Shown: one piece after another, positions 1 through 10,405 of the stretch | Layout of the letters: the number at the start of each line of letters is the position of its first letter | How positions within the stretch are numbered: the first letter of the stretch is position 1 | Assembly: GCA_030696285.1 (NCBI GenBank) | Contig: JAUYSQ010000116.1 | Coordinates: forward strand, 1 to 44,306 | Direction of reading: 5' to 3' | Source of the DNA: Sulfuricurvum sp. | GTDB taxonomy: Bacteria > Campylobacterota > Campylobacteria > Campylobacterales > Sulfurimonadaceae | DNA length: 44,306 nt | Notes under the pieces: model-generated | Seen by the model: the letters and a program-made list of their open reading frames with translations, nothing else | What the model was told of the DNA's origin: nothing | The model's database searches: none | Program-made: the position numbers and the translations under genes

Positions 1-186
1 AGCGGTTTTTTATCCGGCAGCGGTATTCGCGAAGAGGACGGTAAGCCGGTTCATGATGAGAATTATCAGACCAATGTAAACGGTCTTTTTGTAGCAGGTG
101 ATATTACCCAAGAATCAGGGGGATCAATTGCACTTGGGCTGAATCATGGCTATGCGATTGCGCAGGATATTAAAGCGTTGCGGTAG
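1..186 (+). CDS. trxB: Thioredoxin reductase-like (TrxB) C-terminal fragment, truncated by window edge
   Basis: Frame 1 translates SGFLSGSGIREEDGKPVHDENYQTNVNGLFVAGDITQESGGSIALGLNHGYAIAQDIKALR*; the GLFVAGDI motif is typical of pyridine nucleotide-disulfide oxidoreductase C-termini. Confidence 0.8.
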   Translation, partial: SGFLSGSGIREEDGKPVHDENYQTNVNGLFVAGDITQESGGSIALGLNHGYAIAQDIKALR

Positions 187-203
187 TTGCCTTTGATGCG
201 TCT

Positions 204-270
204 GTCATTCCGTGCCACGACACGGAATCCATAAATAGTAATATAGATACCGTGTCAAGCACGGTATGAC
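204..270. repeat. MITE-like palindromic repeat with terminal inverted repeats GTCATTCCGTG / CACGGTATGAC
   Basis: 10/11 match between the ends; internal hairpin ATTCCGTG-CCACGA-CACGGAAT; 30/32 match of 204-235 to 23261-23292. Confidence 0.75.
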
Positions 271-315
271 AAAGTCAAGTACGGTGTGGCAAAATGACAG
301 TGCAGGGTTAGCTAT

Positions 316-975
<660 letters not shown>

Positions 976-1017
976 TTATTATATTTTTATACGCTATCGG
1001 AATAAAATCCCGATTAG

Positions 1018-1629
1018 CTACGCTAACGCTGAGTTTCCTTCGGCAGGAAGCCCATCATAAATGATATTTTTTATGTATAGTTCCATCTCATCAACAATTT
1101 CGTCGATGGTGCGTTCGCCGTTGATCTTTTTGAGAAGATTTTTCGCCTCGTAAAAGCTTTGAATATCCGCTAAAGGCTCCGAGTAGACTTTCATACGGTT
1201 ATTGAAAACTTCAGTTTTGTCATCCGCACCGCGAGCACGTCCAAGTACACGATCCTGTGCTACTTCTTCACTCACTTCAACTTCAATAACGCTCATCAGT
1301 TTAACGCTTTCATCAGCAGCCAAAAACTTGGTAAGCTCATTCATTTGTTCATGAGAACGCGGATAACCGTCGAAGAGAACAATATCACTTGGAGCATTTT
1401 TGATCGCACTGGTAATGGTTTCGATGGCAATTTCGATCGGGACAATAAGTCCCTTGCTGATGAAACTGTCGATCAATTGACCTCGTACACTTCCACTGGC
1501 TACTTCCTCTCGGAGAAGATCTCCGGTGGAGTAGTGGACGATAACGTCACTATTACGAGCAGCAATAATTTGCGCATCGGTCGTTTTTCCTGAACCCGGG
1601 GCGCCGATGATCAAAAAAAGTTTCTTCAT
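1018..1629 (-). CDS. adk: Adenylate kinase, short form (Campylobacter/Helicobacter-type)
   Basis: [20 protein letters not shown]-loop, [18 protein letters not shown]; short LID region. Confidence 0.88.
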   Translation of the reverse strand: MKKLFLIIGAPGSGKTTDAQIIAARNSDVIVHYSTGDLLREEVASGSVRGQLIDSFISKGLIVPIEIAIETITSAIKNAPSDIVLFDGYPRSHEQMNELTKFLAADESVKLMSVIEVEVSEEVAQDRVLGRARGADDKTEVFNNRMKVYSEPLADIQSFYEAKNLLKKINGERTIDEIVDEMELYIKNIIYDGLPAEGNSALA

Positions 1630-1631
1630 AT

Positions 1632-3386
1632 TTATTTGCTGCTTTCACGCAAACGGATATGAAGTTCACGCAGTTGAGTCAACTCGACCGGACTTGGCGC
1701 TTTCGTCATAATACACGATGCTTTTTGCGTTTTTGGGAATGCGATAACGTCGCGGATACTATCTTTTTTCGAGAGTAACATCATGAAACGGTCAAATCCG
1801 ATGGCGAATCCACCGTGAGGAGGGGCACCGAATTTAAGCGCATCGAGGAGGAAGCCAAATTTTTCTTGCGCCTCTTCTTCTTCTATCCCTAATAATCTAA
1901 AGATTTGCTCTTGGAGCGCTTGCTTATGGATACGAATTGATCCGCCGCCTAGTTCTGTACCGTTGAGAACAATATCGTAGGCAATCGACTCAATATCTTC
2001 TAAATGTTCGTGATTAAGATCACGCGGCATAGTAAAGGGGTGGTGCAACGCTTTTACGCGTCCGTCTTCGATCTCGAACATCGGGAAATCGACAACCCAT
2101 ACGAATTCGAAACGATCTTTATCTATTAAGTTCATTTTTTCATGCTCGGCGATGAAAATACGGAAACGTCCCATATAATCGCACACGGTTTTTTTATCTC
2201 CGGCACCGAAGAAAACCACGTCGCCTACTTGCAACTGGGTTCTATCCACGAGGAGTTGAAGATCTTCAGCAGAGAAAAACTTCTCTAAAGGACCTTTTAG
2301 ACCATCCTCTTTCATTTGGAAGTAGCCAAGCCCTTTTGCCCCAAATTTACGGACATAATCTTCAAAGCTTTTCATTTCACGTTTGGAGAAAACCAAATCA
2401 GCGCCCGGAACACGGAGGGCTTTAATGCGGTTCATTTTTGGATTTACTGCGATGGATGTGAAAATCTCGTTATCACAACGCTCAAAAATATCAATAACAT
2501 CCACCATTTTAAGATCATAACGCAAGTCCGGCTTATCGGAGCCATACCATTCCATTGCATCGGCGTATTTGATACGGTTAAACGGAGTAACAACGGTGTG
2601 CCCTGCGCTTGCGAACATTCCTGTCATTAACTCTTCGGCGACACGGATAACGTCTTCTTGGTTACAGAAGCTCATCTCGACATCGATTTGGGTAAATTCA
2701 GGCTGACGGTCGGCACGTAAATCTTCATCGCGGAAACATTTGGCAATTTGGAAATAGCGGTCAAATCCGCCCACCATCAACAGCTGTTTAAACAACTGTG
2801 GTGATTGGGGGAGGGCGTAGAACTCACCTTCGTGAACACGGCTTGGGACGAGATAGTCACGCGCACCCTCGGGGGTTGATTTGGTCAAAATCGGTGTTTC
2901 CACTTCCAAAAATCCGAGACCATCGAGAACGTTACGCGCTGCGATGGCTGCTTTGGAACGGAGTAAAAAGGTGTTGTACATTGATGGATTACGCAAATCC
3001 AAATAGCGATATTTGAGACGTGTCTCTTCGCCGACATTGTTATCACCGATCGTAAAAGGGACGGGCTCAGAGCGGTTCTCGATGATGAGCTCATCAACAA
3101 CCACTTCGATGGCACCGGTTTTGAGACGCGGATTGACCAGCCCCTCGCCACGTGCACGGATACGTCCATGAGCGATGAGGACAAACTCATCACGTACTTC
3201 GCTTGCCAGTTTGTGCGCATGTGCATTGTCTGCAGGGTCGCATACAAGCTGAATTAGACCGCTTTTATCGCGTAAATCGATAAAAACGATACCACCGTGG
3301 TCGCGGTAACTGTTCGCCCAACCACATAAAACGACGTTATCGCCGACGTTTGCTTCACTTAAATCGGTACAAAAATGACTTCTCAA
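1632..3386 (-). CDS. aspS: Aspartyl-tRNA synthetase
   Basis: 584 aa; class II synthetase motifs [23 protein letters not shown] and [14 protein letters not shown]. Confidence 0.98.
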   Translation of the reverse strand: MRSHFCTDLSEANVGDNVVLCGWANSYRDHGGIVFIDLRDKSGLIQLVCDPADNAHAHKLASEVRDEFVLIAHGRIRARGEGLVNPRLKTGAIEVVVDELIIENRSEPVPFTIGDNNVGEETRLKYRYLDLRNPSMYNTFLLRSKAAIAARNVLDGLGFLEVETPILTKSTPEGARDYLVPSRVHEGEFYALPQSPQLFKQLLMVGGFDRYFQIAKCFRDEDLRADRQPEFTQIDVEMSFCNQEDVIRVAEELMTGMFASAGHTVVTPFNRIKYADAMEWYGSDKPDLRYDLKMVDVIDIFERCDNEIFTSIAVNPKMNRIKALRVPGADLVFSKREMKSFEDYVRKFGAKGLGYFQMKEDGLKGPLEKFFSAEDLQLLVDRTQLQVGDVVFFGAGDKKTVCDYMGRFRIFIAEHEKMNLIDKDRFEFVWVVDFPMFEIEDGRVKALHHPFTMPRDLNHEHLEDIESIAYDIVLNGTELGGGSIRIHKQALQEQIFRLLGIEEEEAQEKFGFLLDALKFGAPPHGGFAIGFDRFMMLLSKKDSIRDVIAFPKTQKASCIMTKAPSPVELTQLRELHIRLRESSK

Positions 3387-3454
3387 ATCAAAGTCCTTAG
3401 GTTTAGTTTTCGCAATTATATCTTTTAGAAACTTTTGGTTTGATAATGATCACT

Positions 3455-4657
3455 TTACCGCTTCCCATAAAGTAAAATTTTTCCGTATTTCCATCCCCAA
3501 ATCACAAATAAGAGAACCCATGTTGTGACAGTGAGATCAAAGATCCAAGGATGAGAAGCTCCGAATCCATGGTCGATGGAGAGTGCTGACCGTGCGATAA
3601 TGACCACCTGAGTCCACCAAAATAGAACAATGGCAAGAGTATCGGCGTGAGGAGGCTGCCCTGAGTGTCCCAATGTCACCCGCGTTCCGAATCCGATCAA
3701 TACGGTTGTCAAAAATCCTAAAATCAATAGGTGTGTTCCTAAAAATAAGAATGAAGTGGCAGTGACAATTTCAATTATCTGAGCCAGTGCGCCTAAAAAT
3801 AGCCCTATGGGGAACCAAAAGAGTGCCAAGTGAAGTATCCATAAAATCGCTGGAGATTGAAACGGTGAGAGTTTCCAACGCAAAAATTCTCTTAAAAGAT
3901 AGCCTGCGAGGATGAGGCTGACGGTTGCTTCGGGGAAAGGGAAAACCAGAACTGCCAAAAGTGTTTTTAGCGTTAAGAGTGCGAACGTAATTTCAATAAA
4001 TCGGGGAGATTTTTCGGCTTGTGAATGGCTGAAAAAGGGGATCATCCGTTGTGCTACGCTAAACGTTAAAAATATCAAAAAAAGATTGATTATGATGGGC
4101 GAGACGAGATTAAGCCAGTTGAAAATTATCCCAAATTGTTCTAATCCATAACACAGCATCCAGATGAAATGGGCACCTAACCCAATGAAATGAGCCACTA
4201 AAATCCAAAACGGATCATTTTTCATGGGGGATTGTCCGTTTTGATAAATCCACCACAGTGTAAAAATTGCCATACTGTGTGCAAAAAGGGTAACGGCTAT
4301 AGCTGCTAAAACGACCCATTGGGAGAGTAAAGAGCCTATAAAAAAGAGGGCTGCCCCTATTTGATAGAGCCAAGTAATACGGGTATAGACTTCGCGCGGT
4401 ATCGTAGGACTGGAGCAAAATCGGGGAAATGTCGTAAACAAAAAGCCGTGAAATAACTGGCCAAAAACGATAAAAGCGAGGGAGTAGAGATGAAACTGAT
4501 TTTCAGCAATATTCAGAGTAATAACGCCTTTGTGTGCGAAAGTGAAAACAATCATCGAGACTATCGCCCATAGTACGCCGAAAAGAAAAAAGGGTTGGTG
4601 AGGCTGAGAGAAAAAATAGTTTTTAACTTTGGGCAGCTGGGGTGAAAATGTGTTCAT
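3455..4657 (-). CDS. NnrS family membrane protein
   Basis: 400 aa polytopic protein; GFGTRVTLGHSGQPP motif characteristic of NnrS. Confidence 0.85.
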   Translation of the reverse strand: MNTFSPQLPKVKNYFFSQPHQPFFLFGVLWAIVSMIVFTFAHKGVITLNIAENQFHLYSLAFIVFGQLFHGFLFTTFPRFCSSPTIPREVYTRITWLYQIGAALFFIGSLLSQWVVLAAIAVTLFAHSMAIFTLWWIYQNGQSPMKNDPFWILVAHFIGLGAHFIWMLCYGLEQFGIIFNWLNLVSPIIINLFLIFLTFSVAQRMIPFFSHSQAEKSPRFIEITFALLTLKTLLAVLVFPFPEATVSLILAGYLLREFLRWKLSPFQSPAILWILHLALFWFPIGLFLGALAQIIEIVTATSFLFLGTHLLILGFLTTVLIGFGTRVTLGHSGQPPHADTLAIVLFWWTQVVIIARSALSIDHGFGASHPWIFDLTVTTWVLLFVIWGWKYGKILLYGKR

Positions 4658-4744
4658 GATAAGATCCTCTTGAAAAAGGGAAGTATAACGTGAAGTCTAA
4701 TGGGGATGATTGATGGAAGTCAAGAAAATATCTCGTTATTGCGA

Positions 4745-4750
4745 TATAAT
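4745..4750 (+). promoter_or_regulatory. Candidate -10 (TATAAT) for the efflux operon
   Basis: gcgaTATAATttatt 42 nt upstream of the first gene in a divergent intergenic region. Confidence 0.5.
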
Positions 4751-4791
4751 TTATTCATTAAAATACTATATAAGTTTGGAGATTTCCCATC

Positions 4792-6075
4792 GTGCAGCTG
4801 ATGAAAGCTTTTTTCCTTGTCGGTGTGAGTGTGAGTGTGTATGCCCTCACTCTCGAAGAAGCGATTGATCGTACTTTAAAGACTCATCCCAATGGTCAAA
4901 TCGCATCGCTGCAGTATGAGAGTGCTGTGGAAGCCAGAAAGAGTTTGGATTCAGCCCTTTATCCTCGTATTGATGCCAATACCAACTATTTTCCGACTAA
5001 AACGTTTGTGATGCCTGTCAATGGAGCGTTTGCAACCAAGCAAGGAGATGCTTTTCATGCCGATGTGAGCGGATCGTATTCGCTGTGGGATTTTGGACGC
5101 TCCCGGGACAAGATCAATGCCTCTTTGAACTCACAAGAGGGGGCAGATTCAACCAAAAAACTAACCCGAAGCGAGTTAATACAACAGGTATGGTCGCAGT
5201 ATTACGGTGTCGCCTATGCGCACTCGCTGATCGATACAGCGGATGCTTCGGTGAAGTTTTATGAGGGCGAATACAGTCAAGCACGGAATATGCGTCTAAA
5301 CGGTCTCAAAACCGAAGCAGACGAATTGCGTTTTAAAGCATCGTTGATGGAGTCACAAGATCGTGCTGCAATTGCCCGAAGCGAATACGATAAAGTGCGT
5401 TTAGCTCTTGGGCTTTTGATCGGAAACGATGAGTTGATAAGTGTGAAAAAAGAAGAGTTAGATCAACGCTGTGAAGTGATAACGACTCAAAATAGTTCAT
5501 TAGAGGTGTTGCGCCAAGAGTTGAGGACGAATAATCCGCGCCTCAAAGTGTTACGCTCGTCTATTGATTCGGCTAAAGCGTTATCCAATGTCTCTAATAA
5601 TGAGAAATATGGGAATGTAGCGCTGATGGGTTCATATAGTTATGATAATTCTCTTTCGTCGTATGACAGCTATCAAGCGGGAATTACGGGGACGCTACCT
5701 CTGTACGATGGCGGAAAACTCTCTGCAGAAGCACAAAAAAGCCGTATTGCATACGCAATAGCCCAAAAAGAGTTCGAGAGTGCCGAGCGTGAACTGTGGC
5801 AAGAGATGTACGGTGCGTATCGTGATTTGATAGATGCTGATACGTCGATTCAGGCAAAAAAAGGGGTGATCGAAGCAACGGTAAAATCGTTGCACCTTAG
5901 TGAGGGACGATACAAACAGGGATTAGCAACGTACGTCGATGTGCTGGAAGCTCAAAGTACGTTAGAGAATGCTTATGCCGGTTTTTCTAAAGCGAAATAT
6001 CAAAAGATTCGTGCTTTTGCACAGATACAAAAATTGTTAAATTCTGCCCAAACTGGGCAAGCTTTAGTGCCATAG
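4792..6075 (+). CDS. TolC family outer membrane efflux protein
   Basis: 427 aa; LTLEEAIDRTLKTHP start, repeated coiled-coil segments, GLATYVDVLEAQSTLENA; GTG start with GGAGA at suitable spacing. Confidence 0.9.
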   Translation: MQLMKAFFLVGVSVSVYALTLEEAIDRTLKTHPNGQIASLQYESAVEARKSLDSALYPRIDANTNYFPTKTFVMPVNGAFATKQGDAFHADVSGSYSLWDFGRSRDKINASLNSQEGADSTKKLTRSELIQQVWSQYYGVAYAHSLIDTADASVKFYEGEYSQARNMRLNGLKTEADELRFKASLMESQDRAAIARSEYDKVRLALGLLIGNDELISVKKEELDQRCEVITTQNSSLEVLRQELRTNNPRLKVLRSSIDSAKALSNVSNNEKYGNVALMGSYSYDNSLSSYDSYQAGITGTLPLYDGGKLSAEAQKSRIAYAIAQKEFESAERELWQEMYGAYRDLIDADTSIQAKKGVIEATVKSLHLSEGRYKQGLATYVDVLEAQSTLENAYAGFSKAKYQKIRAFAQIQKLLNSAQTGQALVP

Positions 6076-6132
6076 CGGCGAGCGTAGAGAAAGGGACGTG
6101 TTCCTTTATCGTTTCAAAAAAATAAAAAGGGT

Positions 6133-7098
6133 GTGAAAATGACGTTTGCAAATAGCACAAAATGGATTATTGGTGGAGTTATTCTCATGGGTGCCGGAGC
6201 GTTGATCACCACCAAAATTTATCTACCAAAATTAACACCTGTCCCTATAATAGTAAAAATACCAAGTTCGATGAATACCATAAACGGTATTGGGACACTC
6301 GAAGCCAAAGAGGTAGTTGTCCTTGCTCCCAAAACAACGTCTAAAATTGAATTTCTTTATGCCGATGAGGGAGATGCCGTTCGTGAGGGGCAAGTGCTGG
6401 CAAAAATGGAAATTTCAGAGCTACGCGGAAATCTTCAAGAAAGTACTGCCAGCATCGCAAAAAGTCGTTCACAGTTGGTTTCACAGCGAGCAATTATTGA
6501 TGATTTGGAAGCCAAAAAAAGTTTAGCCGATATTACTCTCACGCGTTATAAAACACTTTTGGGTGGTGGATTTGTCACACAAGCTGAGTTTGATACCGCC
6601 CAAGCCGGCGCACGAAGTGCGACTGCACAGCTAACAAGCGCAAAAGAGAATCTCAAGCAATCCGAACATGAGATCGAAAAATCTCAAGCAGTACGAATGG
6701 GACAACAAGAAAAAATTGATGATCTTACGCTTCGCTCACCGTTTAATGGAATTGTCATCTCTCGCGAAGCAGAAGTGGGGAGTACTGTAGGGGGAGGGGT
6801 TTCAGTATTTCGACTTGCCGATCCGAAAATGGTATGGGTAAAAATCTATATTGATGAACGTCAAAGCGGAGCGTTAAAGGTAGGTCAGAATGCAACGGTA
6901 ATTCTCAGATCGTCACCCGATACAAAACTCTCAGGTAAAGTACGCAGAATTGGGATGGAAAGTGATCGAACGACTGAAGAACGGGTCGTTTATATCGTAT
7001 TGGACAGTGCTCCCCTATCGTTGCACTTTGGAGAACAAGCTGAGGCACAAATCACTGTTGAATCCAAAGCTAACACAGAAGTTAGACCTCAAATATGA
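6133..7098 (+). CDS. HlyD/RND-type periplasmic adaptor subunit
   Basis: N-terminal TM, lipoyl-like halves, LRSPFNGIVISREAEVGSTV motif. Confidence 0.9.
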   Translation: MKMTFANSTKWIIGGVILMGAGALITTKIYLPKLTPVPIIVKIPSSMNTINGIGTLEAKEVVVLAPKTTSKIEFLYADEGDAVREGQVLAKMEISELRGNLQESTASIAKSRSQLVSQRAIIDDLEAKKSLADITLTRYKTLLGGGFVTQAEFDTAQAGARSATAQLTSAKENLKQSEHEIEKSQAVRMGQQEKIDDLTLRSPFNGIVISREAEVGSTVGGGVSVFRLADPKMVWVKIYIDERQSGALKVGQNATVILRSSPDTKLSGKVRRIGMESDRTTEERVVYIVLDSAPLSLHFGEQAEAQITVESKANTEVRPQI

Positions 7099-8231
7099 TC
7101 AATCTCGCACAACGTGATATCGCCCATTCGCTGGGAAAATTTATCACCACCGCGCTGGGCGTCGGGATGCTTATTGGTGTTGTTCTCATTATGATCGGAG
7201 TCTATCGGGGGATGGTACACGATGCGATGATCGTCCCCCATGATATTTCCCCTGATTTGTGGGTGGTTCAAAAAGATACCTTGGGACCTTTTGCTGAAAG
7301 TTCCCGTCTGCACGAAGATCTAAAATACTCACTCAAAGGGTTTTTAGGGGTAAAAGAGGTACATCCCCTCACGTTTCAAAGCCTTCAAATCCCTCAAGGA
7401 AAAAAACCAATACGGGTATTTGCATTAGGATACGAAGCACTTAGCGGTTATGAACCTTTTACCCTTAGTGCGGGAAGAGAAATTCAAGTTCCTCATCAAG
7501 AAATCATCGTCGATACCAAAACAGGATTTAAAATCGGAGATCGTATTCCTTTGGGACGTGAACTCTATACCGTGGTAGGAATGACGCACAAAGCGGTTTC
7601 ATCGGGTGGTGATCCGATGGTCTATCTCGATCTCTCCGAAGCACAAGAACTCCAATTTTTATTTAGTAATGAACAAATACGCAATGACCGTACACGTGGA
7701 GGAAACAGTGCTTCAACCTCAACCGTCAATACCTTTGTTTTAAAACTAGAGGATGGATTTGACCCCACCGGTGTCGCAAAAGAACTGGAGCGATGGAAAC
7801 ATCAAGAGGTCTATACCGCCGATGAACAAGCAACGATTTTGACTAAAAATTTGATTGAGCGTTCCGCGAAACAAATCGGGATGTTTACGGTGATTTTGCT
7901 TATCGTCTCTTCGGTGATTATCTCTCTCATTATTTATACTATGACCATCGGTAAAATGAAAGAAATTGCTATTTTAAAACTTATTGGTGCACCCAATATC
8001 ACCATAACGAAAATGATCGGACAGCAGTCAGTATTGCTGGGGGTGCTTGCGTTTATCGGAGGCAATCTCTTCGCTCATGCAAGTGCCGGCATCTTCCCAA
8101 AAACGGTTATTCTTGTCCCAACGGATGCGATGAAGCTTCTGGTAATCGTCATTATTGTAAGTATACTTGCCTCTCTCTCAGGGATTCGCACTGCACTGAA
8201 GGTTGATCCTGCCAGTGCCATCGGAGGATAA
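7095..8231 (+). CDS. ABC transporter permease (FtsX/MacB/DevC-like)
   Basis: 378 aa; four predicted TMs around a periplasmic domain; MKEIAILKLIGAP motif; ATGA overlap with adaptor. Confidence 0.88.
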   Translation: MINLAQRDIAHSLGKFITTALGVGMLIGVVLIMIGVYRGMVHDAMIVPHDISPDLWVVQKDTLGPFAESSRLHEDLKYSLKGFLGVKEVHPLTFQSLQIPQGKKPIRVFALGYEALSGYEPFTLSAGREIQVPHQEIIVDTKTGFKIGDRIPLGRELYTVVGMTHKAVSSGGDPMVYLDLSEAQELQFLFSNEQIRNDRTRGGNSASTSTVNTFVLKLEDGFDPTGVAKELERWKHQEVYTADEQATILTKNLIERSAKQIGMFTVILLIVSSVIISLIIYTMTIGKMKEIAILKLIGAPNITITKMIGQQSVLLGVLAFIGGNLFAHASAGIFPKTVILVPTDAMKLLVIVIIVSILASLSGIRTALKVDPASAIGG

Positions 8232-8936
8232 ATGAGACACCCTATAATAGCCATGAGCGGTATTTCAAAAACGTATGGTGCGGGCGATAGTGCCGTCATG
8301 GCAATCAAAGAAGCGACATTTGAGATTTTTTCAGGTGAAACGGTTGCCCTTTTAGGTCCAAGCGGTTCGGGAAAAACGACGCTCATTACGATGGTGGGGT
8401 GTATCACCGAACCTACGACGGGTAAACTCATATTGAATGGAGAGCTGGTTTACGATGAGAAGTGGTGCATCAAAGATACCCGTAAGCTCCGTCGGGAAAA
8501 TATAGGGTTTATTTTTCAATCGCATAACCTCATTCCTTTTTTAAATGTAAAGGAAAATGTGACACTGGTACCACTATTAAATGGAATTTCAGACAAAGAA
8601 GCTGACAACCGTGCCCGGGATTTACTAGAGTATTTAGGGGTTGGGGATAAGCTCACTAAAATGCCCTCACAACTCTCAGGAGGTCAGAGTCAGAGAGTTG
8701 CCATAGCGCGCTCATTGGCGAATAATCCAAAAATAATTTTGGCGGATGAACCCACTGCAGCTTTAGATGCCGAACGGGCTCTTTCGGTTATGCAATTGCT
8801 TAAAAAACTTTCACTTGAACAAGAAGTAGCGATTGTTGTCGTAACCCATGATGAGCGGATGCTACCGCTGTTTGATCGGATTTTACGGGTTGAAGACGGG
8901 TATGTGAGAGAAGACTTTTTAAGAAGAGAAGGATAA
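8232..8936 (+). CDS. ABC transporter ATP-binding protein (LolD/MacB-like)
   Basis: Walker A GPSGSGKTT, signature LSGGQSQRVAIARSL, Walker B IILADEPTAALD. Confidence 0.95.
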   Translation: MRHPIIAMSGISKTYGAGDSAVMAIKEATFEIFSGETVALLGPSGSGKTTLITMVGCITEPTTGKLILNGELVYDEKWCIKDTRKLRRENIGFIFQSHNLIPFLNVKENVTLVPLLNGISDKEADNRARDLLEYLGVGDKLTKMPSQLSGGQSQRVAIARSLANNPKIILADEPTAALDAERALSVMQLLKKLSLEQEVAIVVVTHDERMLPLFDRILRVEDGYVREDFLRREG

Positions 8937-9020
8937 TCTAAAATGTGCTAGTATAAAAAAAGTAAATAAAATATTCATGATTTTTTAGAGTGGGTTATTT
9001 ATCCAAAGGTAAATGAAATA

Positions 9021-10004
9021 ATGATTCGAAAAATAACTGGATTCGTTGCCCTATCTGTCATTTTACAAGCAGATCCGTATATTTTAGGGCAGGGTGTATA
9101 TATTGATAAGATGTTAACCGTAGGTGGATACTTTTCTACAGAATTTGAGTCAAAAGAGAGTCAAGAAACCTTTAGAATTGATGACGTGGCCATTATGGCA
9201 TACGGTGAACTTAATCCTACCTTTTCGTATTTGGCAGAACTTGAGGCTATCGGGTTTTATTCTAAGAACTTTTCCACTGGAAATGAAAGTGGAAGTCAAA
9301 AATTTCATGTAGAACGTTTTTATGGCGATATGTGGCTCATGGATGCGTTTAATATTCGTTTTGGGAAACAGATTACCCCGATAGGGTATTGGAACACGGA
9401 ACCGATTAATGTTTTGCGTGATACTACTTCCAATCCCCTTTACAGCAAACTTCTTTTTCCTAAGTTTTTAACAGGTATTGATATTAATGGCTATATTTTA
9501 CAGACAGAGGGGATGCACTACCATTTGTTTGGGCAAAAAAATCAGGATTTAGACGAAGAGTATATTAATATTCCGAATGAGCATTTCTTTGGATTATCAA
9601 TTGAAAATGAGTTTTCATCTGAGTGGAATGGGGGAGGAAGTGTCGGCGAATATATTACGCTAACGGATCAACGGACCCGTTTCGCTCAAGCAAATGTTAA
9701 ATATGATGATACACAATGGCAAATTCTTGCTGAGGGAATGATTACTGACAGTAAATATAGCAATCAAGAGAGTGCTCATGCTGTTTCCGGATATGTGCAA
9801 GGAATGTATCGCTATACGCTTAAGCATGCATTTGTAGGACGTTATGAATATTTTAATGATCATTATTCGAAGTATGAAGACACTATCGGTACTTTCGGAT
9901 ACAGTTATCGTCCTTTGTATCCTGTTTCGTTAAAAGGGGAGTATCAGTGGCATTCACTTAGCGATGAAAACCGCTTTTTATTTTCCTTTTCGGTATTGTT
10001 TTGA
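9021..10004 (+). CDS. Porin-like outer membrane beta-barrel protein
   Basis: 327 aa; N-terminal signal-like segment, alternating amphipathic strands, C-terminal aromatic residue (FSVLF*). Confidence 0.75.
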   Translation: MIRKITGFVALSVILQADPYILGQGVYIDKMLTVGGYFSTEFESKESQETFRIDDVAIMAYGELNPTFSYLAELEAIGFYSKNFSTGNESGSQKFHVERFYGDMWLMDAFNIRFGKQITPIGYWNTEPINVLRDTTSNPLYSKLLFPKFLTGIDINGYILQTEGMHYHLFGQKNQDLDEEYINIPNEHFFGLSIENEFSSEWNGGGSVGEYITLTDQRTRFAQANVKYDDTQWQILAEGMITDSKYSNQESAHAVSGYVQGMYRYTLKHAFVGRYEYFNDHYSKYEDTIGTFGYSYRPLYPVSLKGEYQWHSLSDENRFLFSFSVLF

Positions 10005-10405
10005 TGAAATGGCTAATTTTGTTTTCTGGGCTTTGGCTTATGGCTTCGGGGGCAGAATACAGCGTGATCGTATCCAAAAAAGTTTCTTTTTCGGCGCTAA
10101 CCTCTCAACAAATACGCGATATATTCTTACAAAAACGTCATATGATAGGGGATCAAAAAATAATTCCTATCAATTTATTAGGACAGGATGAAGCACGGAG
10201 TGCATTTGAATCTACAATATTAAAGATGGATCGAGATAGGCTGAATGTATACTGGGTCAAACAACATTTTCAAGGGGTTGTTCCTCCACTAACGCAGCCC
10301 TCTTTTGAATCGATCAAAGTTTTTGTCCAAAACGTAGAAGGGTCTATGGGATATGTACCATCCATCCTTGTTGATAATAGCGTGAAGGTTGTCTATGAGT
10401 TTTAA
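10004..10405 (+). CDS. Small PstS-like periplasmic substrate-binding protein
   Basis: Signal peptide; LTSQQIRDIFLQKRHMIGDQKIIPINLLGQDEARSAFESTIL and EGSMGYVPS motifs; TGATG overlap with preceding gene. Confidence 0.8.
   Translation: MKWLILFSGLWLMASGAEYSVIVSKKVSFSALTSQQIRDIFLQKRHMIGDQKIIPINLLGQDEARSAFESTILKMDRDRLNVYWVKQHFQGVVPPLTQPSFESIKVFVQNVEGSMGYVPSILVDNSVKVVYEF

Noticed and set aside
187-300. Repeat region as a CRISPR array
   Set aside because: Units are palindromic with inverted ends and lack regular spacers; no cas genes
2316-3247. ORFs overlapping aspS (2316-2630, 2798-3016, 2885-3247)
   Set aside because: aspS is unambiguous; these are shadow frames without recognisable domains
6090-6107. 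Hairpin AAAGGGA-cgtg-TTCCTTT between tolC and hlyD as a terminator
   Set aside because: Weak stem with a G-U pair and no T-run; genes look like one operon
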